Shown here: one piece after another, positions 42,279-50,948 of the stretch
How positions within the stretch are numbered: the first letter of the stretch is position 1
How the letters are laid out: every line of letters begins with the position of its first letter
Assembly: GCF_016902445.1 (NCBI RefSeq)
Contig: NZ_JACSNX010000012.1
Location: 1 to 64,000 of the forward strand
DNA from: Oscillibacter valericigenes
Lineage (GTDB): Bacteria; Bacillota; Clostridia; Oscillospirales; Oscillospiraceae
DNA length: 64,000 nucleotides
Reading direction: 5' to 3'
Program-made: the position numbers and the translations under genes
The notes under the pieces: model-generated
Database searches by the model: none
Told to the model about the DNA's origin: nothing
Seen by the model: only the letters and a program-made list of their open reading frames with translations

Positions 42279-42926
42279 TCACGCCTCCGCCGGAGGCTGC
42301 TGAAACGGCCGCAGCATCTTCAGGACAAAGACCCGCACCAGCTGGCGGATGGAGCAGCGGGCCGCCTCCACACCGGCCAGCGCCATGGCCCGCCGCTGCT
42401 TCTCCGTGGGCACGGCGTAGGGATATACGCCGAACAGGAAGGGGAAAAAGGCGTAGAGGAACTCCCGCACCTCCTGCTCCGTCATGGCGGGGAAAAACGT
42501 CTCCAGGCAGCGGGCGACCGCTTTCATGGCTCTGCCGTACGTCCGTTTGAAGGCCACCAGGTTCTCCATGCGGCTGCTGCCCTCCATGTCATAGAGGTTC
42601 ATGGACTCCAGCTTCAGCATGCACGCCCGCCGCTCCAGCGTGCAGGCCATCCGGTCCGCGAACCCCTCCGGCGTCAGGGCCGTCTCCTGCCGGACCATCT
42701 CCTCCAGGTCGGCGATCCACGCCTCATGCTCCCGCTGGAGCAGGGCCAGAAAGATCTCCTCCTTGGTCTGGAAATAGTTATAGATGGAGGTGCGGGTGAA
42801 GGAGGTCCGGGCCCCGATGTCCCGGATGGTGATGTCCCGGAACCCCATGGTCTCATACAGGGCGGCGCAGGCGTCGATGATCTCTTCCTTCCGGGCGTTG
42901 GTCAGCGCTTCCGATCCCTTGGGCAT
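42279..42926 (-). CDS. TetR-family repressor
   Basis: The 215-residue protein has a TetR helix-turn-helix (ARKEEIIDACAALYETMGFR, DITIRDIGARTSFTRTSIYN YFQTKEEIFLALL) and an all-helical ligand domain. It is second in an operon with a flavodoxin, 7 bp apart. Two near-identical TGAC..TGTGTCA palindromes bracket the operon promoter and are its likely operators. Such pairs often respond to xenobiotics or redox-active compounds; the ligand is not known. Confidence 0.88.
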   Translation of the reverse strand: MPKGSEALTNARKEEIIDACAALYETMGFRDITIRDIGARTSFTRTSIYNYFQTKEEIFLALLQREHEAWIADLEEMVRQETALTPEGFADRMACTLERRACMLKLESMNLYDMEGSSRMENLVAFKRTYGRAMKAVARCLETFFPAMTEQEVREFLYAFFPFLFGVYPYAVPTEKQRRAMALAGVEAARCSIRQLVRVFVLKMLRPFQQPPAEA

Positions 42927-42933
42927 GGCCGCC

Positions 42934-43401
42934 TCACAGTCCCAGTGCGGATCTGGCCCAGGCCGCCGCGCCGCTGTTCACCAGTCTGCCCCGCTTCCAG
43001 TCGGCCCTGGGGCAGTGTTCCCGCAGGCTCTTCTCCGCCCCGCCGATGCCGCTGCCGCCGGAGGTGGCAAAGGGGATGAGGACCTTTCCCGAGAAGTCGC
43101 AGCTCTCCAGAAAGGTGTCCACGATCCGGGGTTCCACATACCACCAGATGGGAAAGCCCACGAACACCGTGTCATACTGCTCCAGGTCTTTCACCGGCGC
43201 GGCCATGGCGGGCCGGCAGGCCGGATCGTTCATCTCCCGCGTGGAGCGGCTCTTCCGGTCCGTCCAATCCAGATCCGCGGCGGAATAGGGCTCCGCCGGA
43301 CGGATCTCATACAGGTCCGCATGAACGGCGTCCGCCACCTCCCGCGCCGCCCGGGCGGTCACGCCGCTGGCGGAAAAATAGGCCACCAATATCCTGCTCA
43401 T
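42934..43401 (-). CDS. Flavodoxin
   Basis: This 155-residue protein begins MSRILVAYFSASGVTARAAR, an FMN phosphate-binding loop, followed by VFVGFPIWWYVEPRIVDTFL and a second FMN-contacting loop (IPFATSGGSGIGGAEKSLRE), as in the flavodoxin_4 group. It would carry electrons or reduce small molecules in the cytoplasm. It is the first gene of the operon with the TetR repressor, so its expression should be induced by the repressor's ligand. Confidence 0.87.
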   Translation of the reverse strand: MSRILVAYFSASGVTARAAREVADAVHADLYEIRPAEPYSAADLDWTDRKSRSTREMNDPACRPAMAAPVKDLEQYDTVFVGFPIWWYVEPRIVDTFLESCDFSGKVLIPFATSGGSGIGGAEKSLREHCPRADWKRGRLVNSGAAAWARSALGL

Positions 43402-43515
43402 TTCACTCTGCTCCTTTCCGGCCTTGCAGCCCGGTCCGTCTCACTTCCCGCGGGCCGGCGCCGCGCCCCGCCGATGGTCTGGGCGGGCGGAGCGCGCCGG
43501 CTTCCCGCGATGTTC

Positions 43516-43565
43516 TGACGCTGTGTCATTGTCTGCACTATAGCACTGTTTTGACATTGTGTCAA
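43516..43565 (-). promoter_or_regulatory. Flavodoxin-tetR promoter bracketed by twin operators
   Basis: On the minus strand -35 TTGACA (43560-43565) and -10 TATAGT (43537-43542) are 17 bp apart. Two related palindromes, TGACATTGTGTCA (43552-43564) and TGACGCTGTGTCA (43516-43528), sit on the -35 and just past the start of transcription, 36 bp apart. Confidence 0.82.
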
Positions 43566-43628
43566 TACATTTCCGGGCGGTTTCCGCCCGGCCGGGCACG
43601 CAGAAAAGACGCGGCGGCCCCGGCCGGA

Positions 43629-43663
43629 AAAAAGCAGCACCACCGGCCGGGCCGGTGGTGCTG
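43629..43663 (-). terminator. Terminator of the ABC/two-component operon
   Basis: The self-complementary block CAGCACCACCGGCC (43635-43648) / GGCCGGTGGTGCTG (43650-43663) is followed on the minus strand by CTTTTTTCC. Confidence 0.85.
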
Positions 43664-43686
43664 TTCCGCAGAGCCTGCGGGAGAGA

Positions 43687-44733
43687 TCACTTCATGAAGG
43701 TGTCGTTGACCATCTGGTCCAGGTAGCTCTGATACTTCTCCTGGACGTCGGCGGGCACCAGGTCGCTGAGAGCGCCGGCGGACAGGGCGCCGTTCTGCAG
43801 CGTGCCGTAGATGACCTCGCCGCCGAAGGTGCCGTTCTCCACGGCCTCCATGCACAGGCCCACCAGAGAGGCGTTGTCCGTCACCTGGCTGCCGATGATG
43901 CACTCGTTCTGGCCCAGCAGGTCGGAGGGCTGGGCGATGTCGTAGATGGTCACGGAGCCGCTGGCGGCGTTGGCCTCGTCGATGGCCTGCCGGGCGCCGG
44001 AGTCCACGGCGGAGGCGTCGCCGAAGAACACGTCGGCGCCCTGGTCGATCATGGCCTTGGCAAACTCGATGCCCTTGTCGGTGGCGGAGAAGTCACCGGA
44101 GTAGACGATGTCCAGGGTGGTGACGGTCTTGCCCTCCTGCTCGCCCACATAGGCGGCGGCCTCCTGATAGCCCTGGTACTTGCCCAGGGTGGTGTCCAGC
44201 TCCATGCCGCCGATGAAGGCGATGGTGCCGCTCTGGGTCATCAGGCCCGCCAGGGCGCCGGCGATCCAGCCCACCTGCTGGGCGTTGGGCAGCAGAGAGG
44301 TCACGTTGCCGTTGGCGGCCTGGGCGGGGGTGTCCTCGCCGCCGTTCAGCAGGGCGAAGGCCACATCGGGGAACTCCTCCGCCGCCTGCAGCACGGCGTC
44401 GGTGTACTGGTTGCCGGGGGCGTAGATCAGGTCATAGCCCAGGTCGCAGTAGGAGACGATGGTGTCATAGTAGGCGGACTGGGCGATGCTGTCGGAGACC
44501 TCGGTCTCCCAGCCGTGCTCCTCCGCGGCATCCACCATGGCGTTGTAGCAGGACATGCCCCACCCGCCGTCGGAGATGCTGGAGTCGCAGATCATGGCCA
44601 CGCGGTAGGCGCTCTCGCCGGAGCTGTCGCCGCCGTCCTCGGTGCCGCCGGTGGTGTCGGTGCCGGTGCCGCCGCAGGCCGCCAGCGACAGGCTCATGGC
44701 CAGCGTGAGAAGGATCGCAAGCAGTTTTTTCAT
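43687..44733 (-). CDS. BMP-family nucleoside-type substrate-binding lipoprotein
   Basis: The 348-residue product has a lipobox (LAMSLSLAACGG) and the BMP/PnrA fold: YRVAMICDSSISDGGWGMSC, YDLIYAPGNQYTDAVLQAA, WIAGALAGLMTQSGTIAFIG GMELD, and GADVFFGDASAVDSGARQA. PnrA/BmpA-type proteins bind purine nucleosides. It is the last gene of a minus-strand operon with an ATPase, two permeases, a response regulator and a sensor kinase. The 75-bp gap to the permease gene has no terminator. Confidence 0.9.
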   Translation of the reverse strand: MKKLLAILLTLAMSLSLAACGGTGTDTTGGTEDGGDSSGESAYRVAMICDSSISDGGWGMSCYNAMVDAAEEHGWETEVSDSIAQSAYYDTIVSYCDLGYDLIYAPGNQYTDAVLQAAEEFPDVAFALLNGGEDTPAQAANGNVTSLLPNAQQVGWIAGALAGLMTQSGTIAFIGGMELDTTLGKYQGYQEAAAYVGEQEGKTVTTLDIVYSGDFSATDKGIEFAKAMIDQGADVFFGDASAVDSGARQAIDEANAASGSVTIYDIAQPSDLLGQNECIIGSQVTDNASLVGLCMEAVENGTFGGEVIYGTLQNGALSAGALSDLVPADVQEKYQSYLDQMVNDTFMK

Positions 44734-44808
44734 GTTCTTTCCTCCAATTTCTTCAGATGTTGTGGATCGGTCTATCGATAACAGCCGCTTTTGGCGGCGA
44801 TTATCCGC

Positions 44809-45735
44809 TCAGCGCTCTTCCTTGAGATAGGGCTTGCCGGAGCTCTTGGGTCCGGCCTTTTTCATGCCGATGCTGGCCAGCACCACCACGGTGGCCACAT
44901 AGGGGATCATCTGGAAGAACTGATAGGGCACGCCGAAGCTGCCCACCTGCAGGCGGATCTGCAGGGCGTCACAGAAGCCGAAGAACAGGCACGCCAGCAG
45001 CACGCCGGCGCCGCTCCACCGGCCGAAGATCACCGCCGCCAGGGCGATGAAGCCGCGGCCCGCCACGTTGCCGTCCACATAGGTGTTGGCGTAGCAGGTG
45101 GTGAGGTAGGCGCCGCCGATGCCGGCCAGGGCGCCGCAGATGACGCAGGCGGCGTACTTCACGCCGATGACGTTGATGCCCAGGGTGGCCGCCGCCTTGG
45201 GATACTCTCCCACGGCCTTGTAGTTCAGGCCGGACTTGGTGCGGTTGAAATAGATGACCGTGAAGATCACCAGGCCGTAGGCCAGGTACACCATGGGGGT
45301 CTGGTCCAGCAGGAGGCGGACCAGGAAGTTGTCGGAGGTGATGCCCAGGGAGCCGGACAGGGTGTTCATCAGCCCCACCTGCACCAGCTCGGACCCGGCG
45401 CCGAAGTACACCCGGTAGATGAAGGCCGCCAGGGCCGGGGCGAAGATGTTGATGGCCATGCCGTAGACGATCTGCTCCGCGCAGAGAGTGACGGTGGCGT
45501 AGGCGAAGATCATGTTCACCAGGATGCCCACCGCCGCGCCGGCCAGCACCCCCAGCATGGGGCTGCCGGTGATGAGGCTCACCAGAAAGCCCACCAGGGA
45601 GCCGATGGAGGCCAGGCCCTCCAGTCCGATGTGGACCAGGCCCGCCCGCTGGGAGTACAGCTCCGCCAGCGCCAGGAAGATCAGGGGCGTCGCCATGCGG
45701 ACACTGGAGAGGATGATGTTCATGACGAATTCCAT
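44809..45735 (-). CDS. ABC permease, NupQ/YufQ-like
   Basis: The 308-residue integral membrane protein has about eight to nine helices and the branched-chain-amino-acid/nucleoside permease pattern: ALAELYSQRAGLVHIGLEGL near the N-terminus and GYPKAAATLGINVIG-like EAA loop in the middle. It would pair with the adjacent permease (1 bp away) as the two-subunit membrane channel of a nucleoside-type importer. Confidence 0.88.
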   Translation of the reverse strand: MEFVMNIILSSVRMATPLIFLALAELYSQRAGLVHIGLEGLASIGSLVGFLVSLITGSPMLGVLAGAAVGILVNMIFAYATVTLCAEQIVYGMAINIFAPALAAFIYRVYFGAGSELVQVGLMNTLSGSLGITSDNFLVRLLLDQTPMVYLAYGLVIFTVIYFNRTKSGLNYKAVGEYPKAAATLGINVIGVKYAACVICGALAGIGGAYLTTCYANTYVDGNVAGRGFIALAAVIFGRWSGAGVLLACLFFGFCDALQIRLQVGSFGVPYQFFQMIPYVATVVVLASIGMKKAGPKSSGKPYLKEER

Positions 45736-45736
45736 A

Positions 45737-46795
45737 TTACGCGGCCTCCTTCCGTCTCTCCGTCAGCCTGCCCAGGAACGCCTTGAACCCGGGCAGCTTC
45801 ACCATGGCCAGGCCCGCCACGGTGAACACGATCACCAGGGCCTGAATGATGTCGGACACGCTGGTGGGCACGCCGGTGGCCGCCTGCATGGTGGTGGAGC
45901 CCACCCGCAGCGCCGCGAAGAAGATGGCCACCAGGATGGTCGCCAGGGGATGCAGCTGGCCGATGAGGGCCATGGCCACGCCGTCGAAGCCGTAGCCGTT
46001 GCCGAAGCCGTTGATGAGCCGGAACTGGGTGCCCAGCAGCTCGGCGCTGCCGCCCAGGCCGGCGATGGCGCCGGAGACGATGAAGCTCATCAAAATGTAC
46101 TTCTTCACCGCAAAGCCGTTGAACTCCGCCGCGGTCATGTTCAATCCCACCGCCCGCAGCTGGAAGCCCTTGGAGGTGTAGAACAGGAAGTAGTACACCA
46201 GCAGGCCCACCACCAGGGCGATGACGAAGGCGGAGGTGACCCGCAGGCCGAAGAGGCGGCTGAGCTGGGTGGCGTCCGGCACGGCCTGTGTCTGGGGGAC
46301 GCTGCCGTCCCGCAGCCAGTTGGTGTACACCACGCCCATGAACAGCGTGGCCACGTAGTTGAGCATGATGGTGATGATCATCTCGTTCTGGCCCCGGTAG
46401 ACCTTCAGCAGTCCGGAGATCAGGGACCAGACGCCGCCGGCCGCGGCGCCGCCCACGAGACAGAGGATGATGGCCGGCAGGCCCTCGATCCCGCTCTGGG
46501 TGGCGATGTAGCAGCAGACGATGGAGCCCATGAGGAACTGGCCCTCACCGCCCAGGTTGAACACGCCGCAGCGATAGGCAAAGCAGGCGCACAGGCTGGT
46601 AAAGATCAGCGGCGTGGAGCGGGCCAGGGTGGTGCCCACGTTCCGCAGGCTGCCGAAGGCGCCGATCCACAGGGACTCCAGCGCCACAAAGGGATTGGCG
46701 CCCAGCACGGCCATGATGATGCACCCGATGACGAAGGCCAGCAGGATGGAGATGATGGGCACCAGGAAACTGACGAGTTTTCCGCTGTTTTTCAT
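45737..46795 (-). CDS. ABC permease, NupP/YufP-like
   Basis: The 352-residue membrane protein has multiple helices (VSFLVPIISILLAFVIGCII; NVGTTLARSTPLIFTSLCAC) and typical segments FNLGGEGQFLMGSIV and LRAVGLNMTAAEFNGFAVKK, the cytoplasmic coupling loop. Together with the NupQ-like protein it forms the channel of the importer encoded by this operon. Spacing to the ATPase gene (15 bp) and to the second permease (1 bp) indicates one transcript. Confidence 0.88.
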   Translation of the reverse strand: MKNSGKLVSFLVPIISILLAFVIGCIIMAVLGANPFVALESLWIGAFGSLRNVGTTLARSTPLIFTSLCACFAYRCGVFNLGGEGQFLMGSIVCCYIATQSGIEGLPAIILCLVGGAAAGGVWSLISGLLKVYRGQNEMIITIMLNYVATLFMGVVYTNWLRDGSVPQTQAVPDATQLSRLFGLRVTSAFVIALVVGLLVYYFLFYTSKGFQLRAVGLNMTAAEFNGFAVKKYILMSFIVSGAIAGLGGSAELLGTQFRLINGFGNGYGFDGVAMALIGQLHPLATILVAIFFAALRVGSTTMQAATGVPTSVSDIIQALVIVFTVAGLAMVKLPGFKAFLGRLTERRKEAA

Positions 46796-46810
46796 GCGTT
46801 CGCTCCCTCC

Positions 46811-48319
46811 TTACTTGCCGGCCATGGCCAGGCTGATCTCCTCGATGGGAGGATTTTTGCCGGAGAACACGCCCATGATCTGCCCCTCGAACATGACCAC
46901 GATGCGGTCGGAGACCTCCAGGATCTCGTCGAAGTCCGCGGAGATCAGCAGCACGCCGCAGCCCTTGTCCCGGGCGCCGATCATGGTGTCGTGGACGAAG
47001 CGGGTGGCGCCGATGTCGAGGCCACGGGTGGGGTGGACCGCCACCAGCAGGTCCGGCTCGCCCTCCAGCTCCCGGGCCAGGATGACCTTCTGCTGGTTGC
47101 CGCCGGAGAGGTTCCGGGCCTCCTGCTCCACGGAGGTGCAGCGGATGTCGTACTTCTCCTGCATCTGCAGGGCATAGCTGCGGATGGCCTTCTTCTTCAA
47201 AAAGTAGCCCCCGGCGCTGGAGAACTCCGGCGAATCCGTGGCCTTGAGGACGATGTTGTCCTTCACGGACATGTTGCCGATGAGGCCCATCTTGTTCCGG
47301 TCCTCCGGGATGTGGGAGACGTTTTCCAGAATGAAGCCGTTGGGGGTGAACTGGGCCACCTTGGAGCCCTTCATGTCCACCTCGCCGCCCTCCGGCGTCA
47401 GCACGCCGGTGACGATCTGGGCCAGCTGGCTCTGACCGTTGCCGTCCACGCCGGCGATACCCACGATCTCGCCGCGGCCCACGGTCAGGGAGACGCCGCT
47501 GAGCCCCGCGTGCTTGGACGCCTTGTGGTAGTCCACGTTCCGCAGCTGGATGACGGGATCCCCCGGCTCCTCCACCTTCTCATAGTGGGAGGGGGACAGC
47601 TCCCGGCCGATCATCAGGTTGGCCAGCTCCTGGCCGTCGGTCTCGGACCGGTCCAGGGTGGTGACCACCTCGCCGGAGCGGAGGATGGTGATGCGGTCGG
47701 AGATCTGCAGCACCTCCCGCATCTTGTGGCTGATGAAGATGACGCTCTTGCCCTCCTCCGTCAGCTTGCGGATGATCTTGAACAGGCCCTCCACCTCGAT
47801 GTCCGTCAGGGCGGCGGTGGGCTCGTCCAAAATCAGCAGCTCCGCCCCCCGGTACAGGGTCTTCAGGATCTCCACCCGCTGCTGGGCGCCCACGGCGATC
47901 TCCGTGATGGGCCGGTCCAGCTCCACGTCCAGGCCGTACCGCTCCGCCAGCTCCAGGATCTCCTTCCGCCGGGCCTCCCTGTCGATGAAGATGCCGCGGG
48001 TGTTCCGGTCCCCCAGGATGATGTTCTCGAACACCGTCATGGCCTCCACCAGCATGAAGTGCTGGTGCACCATGCCGATGCCCAGCTTCACCGCCTGGGC
48101 GGGGGAATCGATGCGGACCTCCTTCCCGTTCAGGAAGATCTTTCCCTCCGTGGGCTGGTACAGCCCGATGAGCACGTTCATCAGCGTGCTCTTTCCGGCG
48201 CCGTTCTCCCCCAGCAGGGTGTGCACCTCGCCCTTGCGGACGGACAGGTTGATGTCCCTGTTGGCGTAAAAGTCGCCGAACCGCTTGCTGACATGCTCCA
48301 TTCTCAGTAATTCATCCAA
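46811..48319 (-). CDS. ABC ATPase with two nucleotide-binding domains, NupO-like
   Basis: The product of about 502 residues has Walker A GENGAGKSTLMNVL and signature region VGAQQRVEILK in domain 1, plus a degenerate second domain (IVGIAGVDGNGQSQLAQIV; LSGGNQQKVILARELEGEP), typical of sugar/nucleoside importer ATPases. The start is TTG 48319, which has GGAGGGGG eight bases upstream; an ATG at 48301 is the alternative. It begins 4 bp after the response-regulator stop. Confidence 0.88.
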   Translation of the reverse strand: MDELLRMEHVSKRFGDFYANRDINLSVRKGEVHTLLGENGAGKSTLMNVLIGLYQPTEGKIFLNGKEVRIDSPAQAVKLGIGMVHQHFMLVEAMTVFENIILGDRNTRGIFIDREARRKEILELAERYGLDVELDRPITEIAVGAQQRVEILKTLYRGAELLILDEPTAALTDIEVEGLFKIIRKLTEEGKSVIFISHKMREVLQISDRITILRSGEVVTTLDRSETDGQELANLMIGRELSPSHYEKVEEPGDPVIQLRNVDYHKASKHAGLSGVSLTVGRGEIVGIAGVDGNGQSQLAQIVTGVLTPEGGEVDMKGSKVAQFTPNGFILENVSHIPEDRNKMGLIGNMSVKDNIVLKATDSPEFSSAGGYFLKKKAIRSYALQMQEKYDIRCTSVEQEARNLSGGNQQKVILARELEGEPDLLVAVHPTRGLDIGATRFVHDTMIGARDKGCGVLLISADFDEILEVSDRIVVMFEGQIMGVFSGKNPPIEEISLAMAGK

Positions 48320-48323
48320 AGGA

Positions 48324-49148
48324 TCAGCCCCCTCCTTGCATATGGCGCTTCCCCATGCGGGCAAGCATCAGCTCTTTTTTCTCCTGAAGCGTGTAGACCA
48401 TGGGCTCTGCCCAGGAATACTGCTGCATGAACTCCCCCTGGAACTGGCAGATGGCGTCCTCATCGCCGCCCATGAAAGCCTGATAGTCCGAATCCGCCAG
48501 ATCCATCCGCACCCGCAGGCTGCCCCGGCTGCGCAGGAACATCTCCTCCGCGCCGTAGTCCCGCAGGGTGTCCGCCAGCTCCTTGATGGTGCGGCGGTAG
48601 CCGGCGCCGTCGCCGTTCTCCCCCCAGAGATTCTCCACGATCTCGTGGATGGACACCGGCCGCCCGTTCTGATACACGCACAGGGCCATCAGCTCCTTGG
48701 CCTTGCCGGAGCGGAATTTCACCGGCTCCCCGTCCACCAGCATGTCAAAGGCCCCGAAGGTGTGGAAATGGATGCGTTTGCGCTGACGGCGGCGCAGCAG
48801 CTTGGCCCGCTCCATCACGTCGGCGATGTCCTCCCGGTCAAAGGGCTTGAAGATGATGTAGTCGGCCTTCATCTTCAGCGCCTCCACGGCGAACTTCGGG
48901 TGGGCCGTGGCAAAGACGATGATGATGTCGCTGCGCAGCCGCCGCAGGGCCTGGGCCAGCTGGATGCCGTCCATGCCCGGCATGTCGATGTCCAGCAGGG
49001 CAAAGTCCACCACATGGCCGGAAGCATACTCAATGGCTGCCTGGGGGTCGGTGAACTTGCCCACGATCTCAAAATCGGGCATGTCCGCACACTTGAGTTC
49101 AAAAAGCTGCAGATCCAGCAGCATGTCGTCCACCAGAATGGTCTTCAC
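48324..49148 (-). CDS. Response regulator with SARP-like output domain
   Basis: This 274-residue protein has a receiver domain (TILVDDMLLDLQLFE; phospho-acceptor Asp in FALLDIDMPGMDG; Lys in YIIFKPFD). It is followed by a winged-helix plus helical output domain (FHTFGAFDMLVDGEPVKFRS GKAKELMALCVYQNG) related to the SARP/BTAD type. It is encoded between the sensor kinase and the transporter genes in one operon, so it presumably activates the importer in response to the kinase's ligand. Confidence 0.85.
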   Translation of the reverse strand: MKTILVDDMLLDLQLFELKCADMPDFEIVGKFTDPQAAIEYASGHVVDFALLDIDMPGMDGIQLAQALRRLRSDIIIVFATAHPKFAVEALKMKADYIIFKPFDREDIADVMERAKLLRRRQRKRIHFHTFGAFDMLVDGEPVKFRSGKAKELMALCVYQNGRPVSIHEIVENLWGENGDGAGYRRTIKELADTLRDYGAEEMFLRSRGSLRVRMDLADSDYQAFMGGDEDAICQFQGEFMQQYSWAEPMVYTLQEKKELMLARMGKRHMQGGG

Positions 49149-49220
49149 GCCCGGTCACCCCTGTCTTTTCTATCATTGTATCAGACGGAGCGTACGAAAA
49201 CCGTACGCTCTGGGGGAGGA

Positions 49221-50729
49221 TCACCCGGGATCCCCCTCGTTTTTCCCCTGTTTTCCATAGATCAGCGTGACCCGGGTGCCGCTCCCCGGGGCGCTGGTGA
49301 TCTGCATCCGGCTGCCGGGGAAGCGGGCCATGCGCCGCCGCACGTTTTCCAGCCCGATGGATCCGCCGCTCCGGACCGCCTCCAGATCGAATCCCGTGCC
49401 GTCGTCCGTCACCGTCACCTGCCAGTGGTCCGGCAGCTCCTCCAGCGTCAGGGTGACGGTCCCGCCGCCCACCTTGGGCTTGATGCCGTGGAGGATGGCA
49501 TTTTCCACGATGGGCTGGATGGTCAGCAGGGGGATGGGGAAGTCCACGTCCGGGATCTGATAGACCATGTGCAGCCGGTCCCCCAGCTGCTGCTGGTTGA
49601 TGTCCGCATAGGCCCGGACCGCCCGCAGCTCCTCCCGGAAGGAGCCGATCCCCCCGTCGGCGGTGACGGAGTCCAGGCTGAAGCGCAGGTACCGGGCGAA
49701 ATCCCCGGCCATCTTGTAGGCCGCCTCCGGCTTCAGGACGATCAGCGCCTGCAGGGCGTTGAGAGTGTGATAGAAGAAGTGGGAGCGGATCTGGCTCAGC
49801 AGCATGTTGCCCTGTTCCTGCTCCAGCTGCTCCTGCAGCTGCTGGATGGCCCGCTGGGACCGCTCCTCCTGCAGCTGCCGAAGACGGCCGGCGTAGTAGA
49901 CCCCCGCCGCCGCCAGCAGCGCCACCAGCAGGCTCACCGCCGCCCCCAGCCACAGCCCTGTGCGGAGATACCAGGGCTTCAGGGGCGCCAGGGAGACGGT
50001 CCAGACGGAGTTGAACAGCGCCTGCTGATGGTCCACGGTCTCCGCCCCCTCCGGCAGGGGCTGCTCCGTCTCCAGGATCACCTGCTTCTGCCCGTCGTCC
50101 GGGTTGACGCGCCAGATCCGGCAGGCATAGCCCTGCTCATTGATGCGGGTGAGGGAGTTGCCCTCCAGTGCCTCCGGAAAGTCCAGCGTCACGGAGACGA
50201 TGCCCCAGAAATACCGCCGGCCCTGTTCATCCGTCAGAAACACCGGCAGCCGCCCGGCGATGCCCAGACCCCCCTGGATCAGCGGGAAGGGGCCGGCGAT
50301 GTACAGCTCCTCCTTTTCGATGGCGGCCCGGGCCTCCAGGTTGCCGGCGCCCTCGCCGTACATGTCCAGCCCCAGGACGCCCTCGTTCCCCTCCAGGGGA
50401 AAGACGCCCTCCACGATCCCGCCGGGGGCGAACAGGACGTTGCGCACATACGCCTCCCGCAGCAGGACGTGGGAGACCCGCTCAAAATCGGAGTAATCTC
50501 CGCCGGTCTGGAGCAGATACGCCTCCAGCACCCGGGTCTTGCTCATCTCGGAGAGCAGGAACTCATAGGTCTCCGCGCCGACGGCGCTGGCGATGTACCC
50601 CATGCGGTCCCGCTCCTGCCGGAGACGGCTCCACTCCACGCCCCCCGTCAGGACCAGGCCGATCAGCAGGGCCAGCACAAAGGCCCGTCCGGCATGGGCC
50701 AGTGCGGCCCGCTTGGCGCTCCCGGCCAC
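49221..50729 (-). CDS. Sensor histidine kinase with CHASE-like domain (YesM/LytS type)
   Basis: The product of about 502 residues has an N-terminal helix (FVLALLIGLVLTGGVEW), an extracytoplasmic CHASE-like domain (RDRMGYIASAVGAETYEFLL to GIAGRLPVFL), a second helix (LWLGAAVSLLVALLAAAGVY), a coiled-coil linker, a His-kinase domain (LSQIRSHFFYHTLNALQALI) and an HATPase domain (QPIVENAILHGIKP; DDGTGFD; GSIGLENVRRRM). It phosphorylates the neighbouring response regulator. The GTG at 50729 after GGAGGG is chosen; the frame upstream is Arg/Pro-rich and covers the promoter. Confidence 0.85.
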   Translation of the reverse strand: MAGSAKRAALAHAGRAFVLALLIGLVLTGGVEWSRLRQERDRMGYIASAVGAETYEFLLSEMSKTRVLEAYLLQTGGDYSDFERVSHVLLREAYVRNVLFAPGGIVEGVFPLEGNEGVLGLDMYGEGAGNLEARAAIEKEELYIAGPFPLIQGGLGIAGRLPVFLTDEQGRRYFWGIVSVTLDFPEALEGNSLTRINEQGYACRIWRVNPDDGQKQVILETEQPLPEGAETVDHQQALFNSVWTVSLAPLKPWYLRTGLWLGAAVSLLVALLAAAGVYYAGRLRQLQEERSQRAIQQLQEQLEQEQGNMLLSQIRSHFFYHTLNALQALIVLKPEAAYKMAGDFARYLRFSLDSVTADGGIGSFREELRAVRAYADINQQQLGDRLHMVYQIPDVDFPIPLLTIQPIVENAILHGIKPKVGGGTVTLTLEELPDHWQVTVTDDGTGFDLEAVRSGGSIGLENVRRRMARFPGSRMQITSAPGSGTRVTLIYGKQGKNEGDPG

Positions 50730-50762
50730 GGCACTCCCTCCCCTCCGTGTGTCTTCCCCTTC

Positions 50763-50791
50763 AGCATACGCCAATTCGTCCCGCAATGCAA
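50763..50791 (-). promoter_or_regulatory. Promoter of the kinase-regulator-importer operon
   Basis: On the minus strand -35 TTGCAT (50786-50791) and -10 TATGCT (50763-50768) are 17 bp apart, about 34 bp before the kinase GTG. Confidence 0.7.
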
Positions 50792-50878
50792 GGGAAGGGA
50801 TCCCCAAACCGGCGGCCGCAGCCGGACGGGGGCGGGCAGCCTCCGCCCCTTCCCCTCTGCCGGCCGATCCCCGCCGGA

Positions 50879-50917
50879 TGAAAAAAGGCAGAATGCCCCG
50901 GCGGGGCATTCTGCCTT
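50879..50917 (-). terminator. Terminator of the dehydratase-permease operon
   Basis: AAGGCAGAATGCCCC (50885-50899) and GGGGCATTCTGCCTT (50903-50917) form a perfect stem. On the minus strand it is followed by TTTTTTC. Confidence 0.93.
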
Positions 50918-50948
50918 CTGTTCGGTGTATGGGCACCGGGATCGCAGC

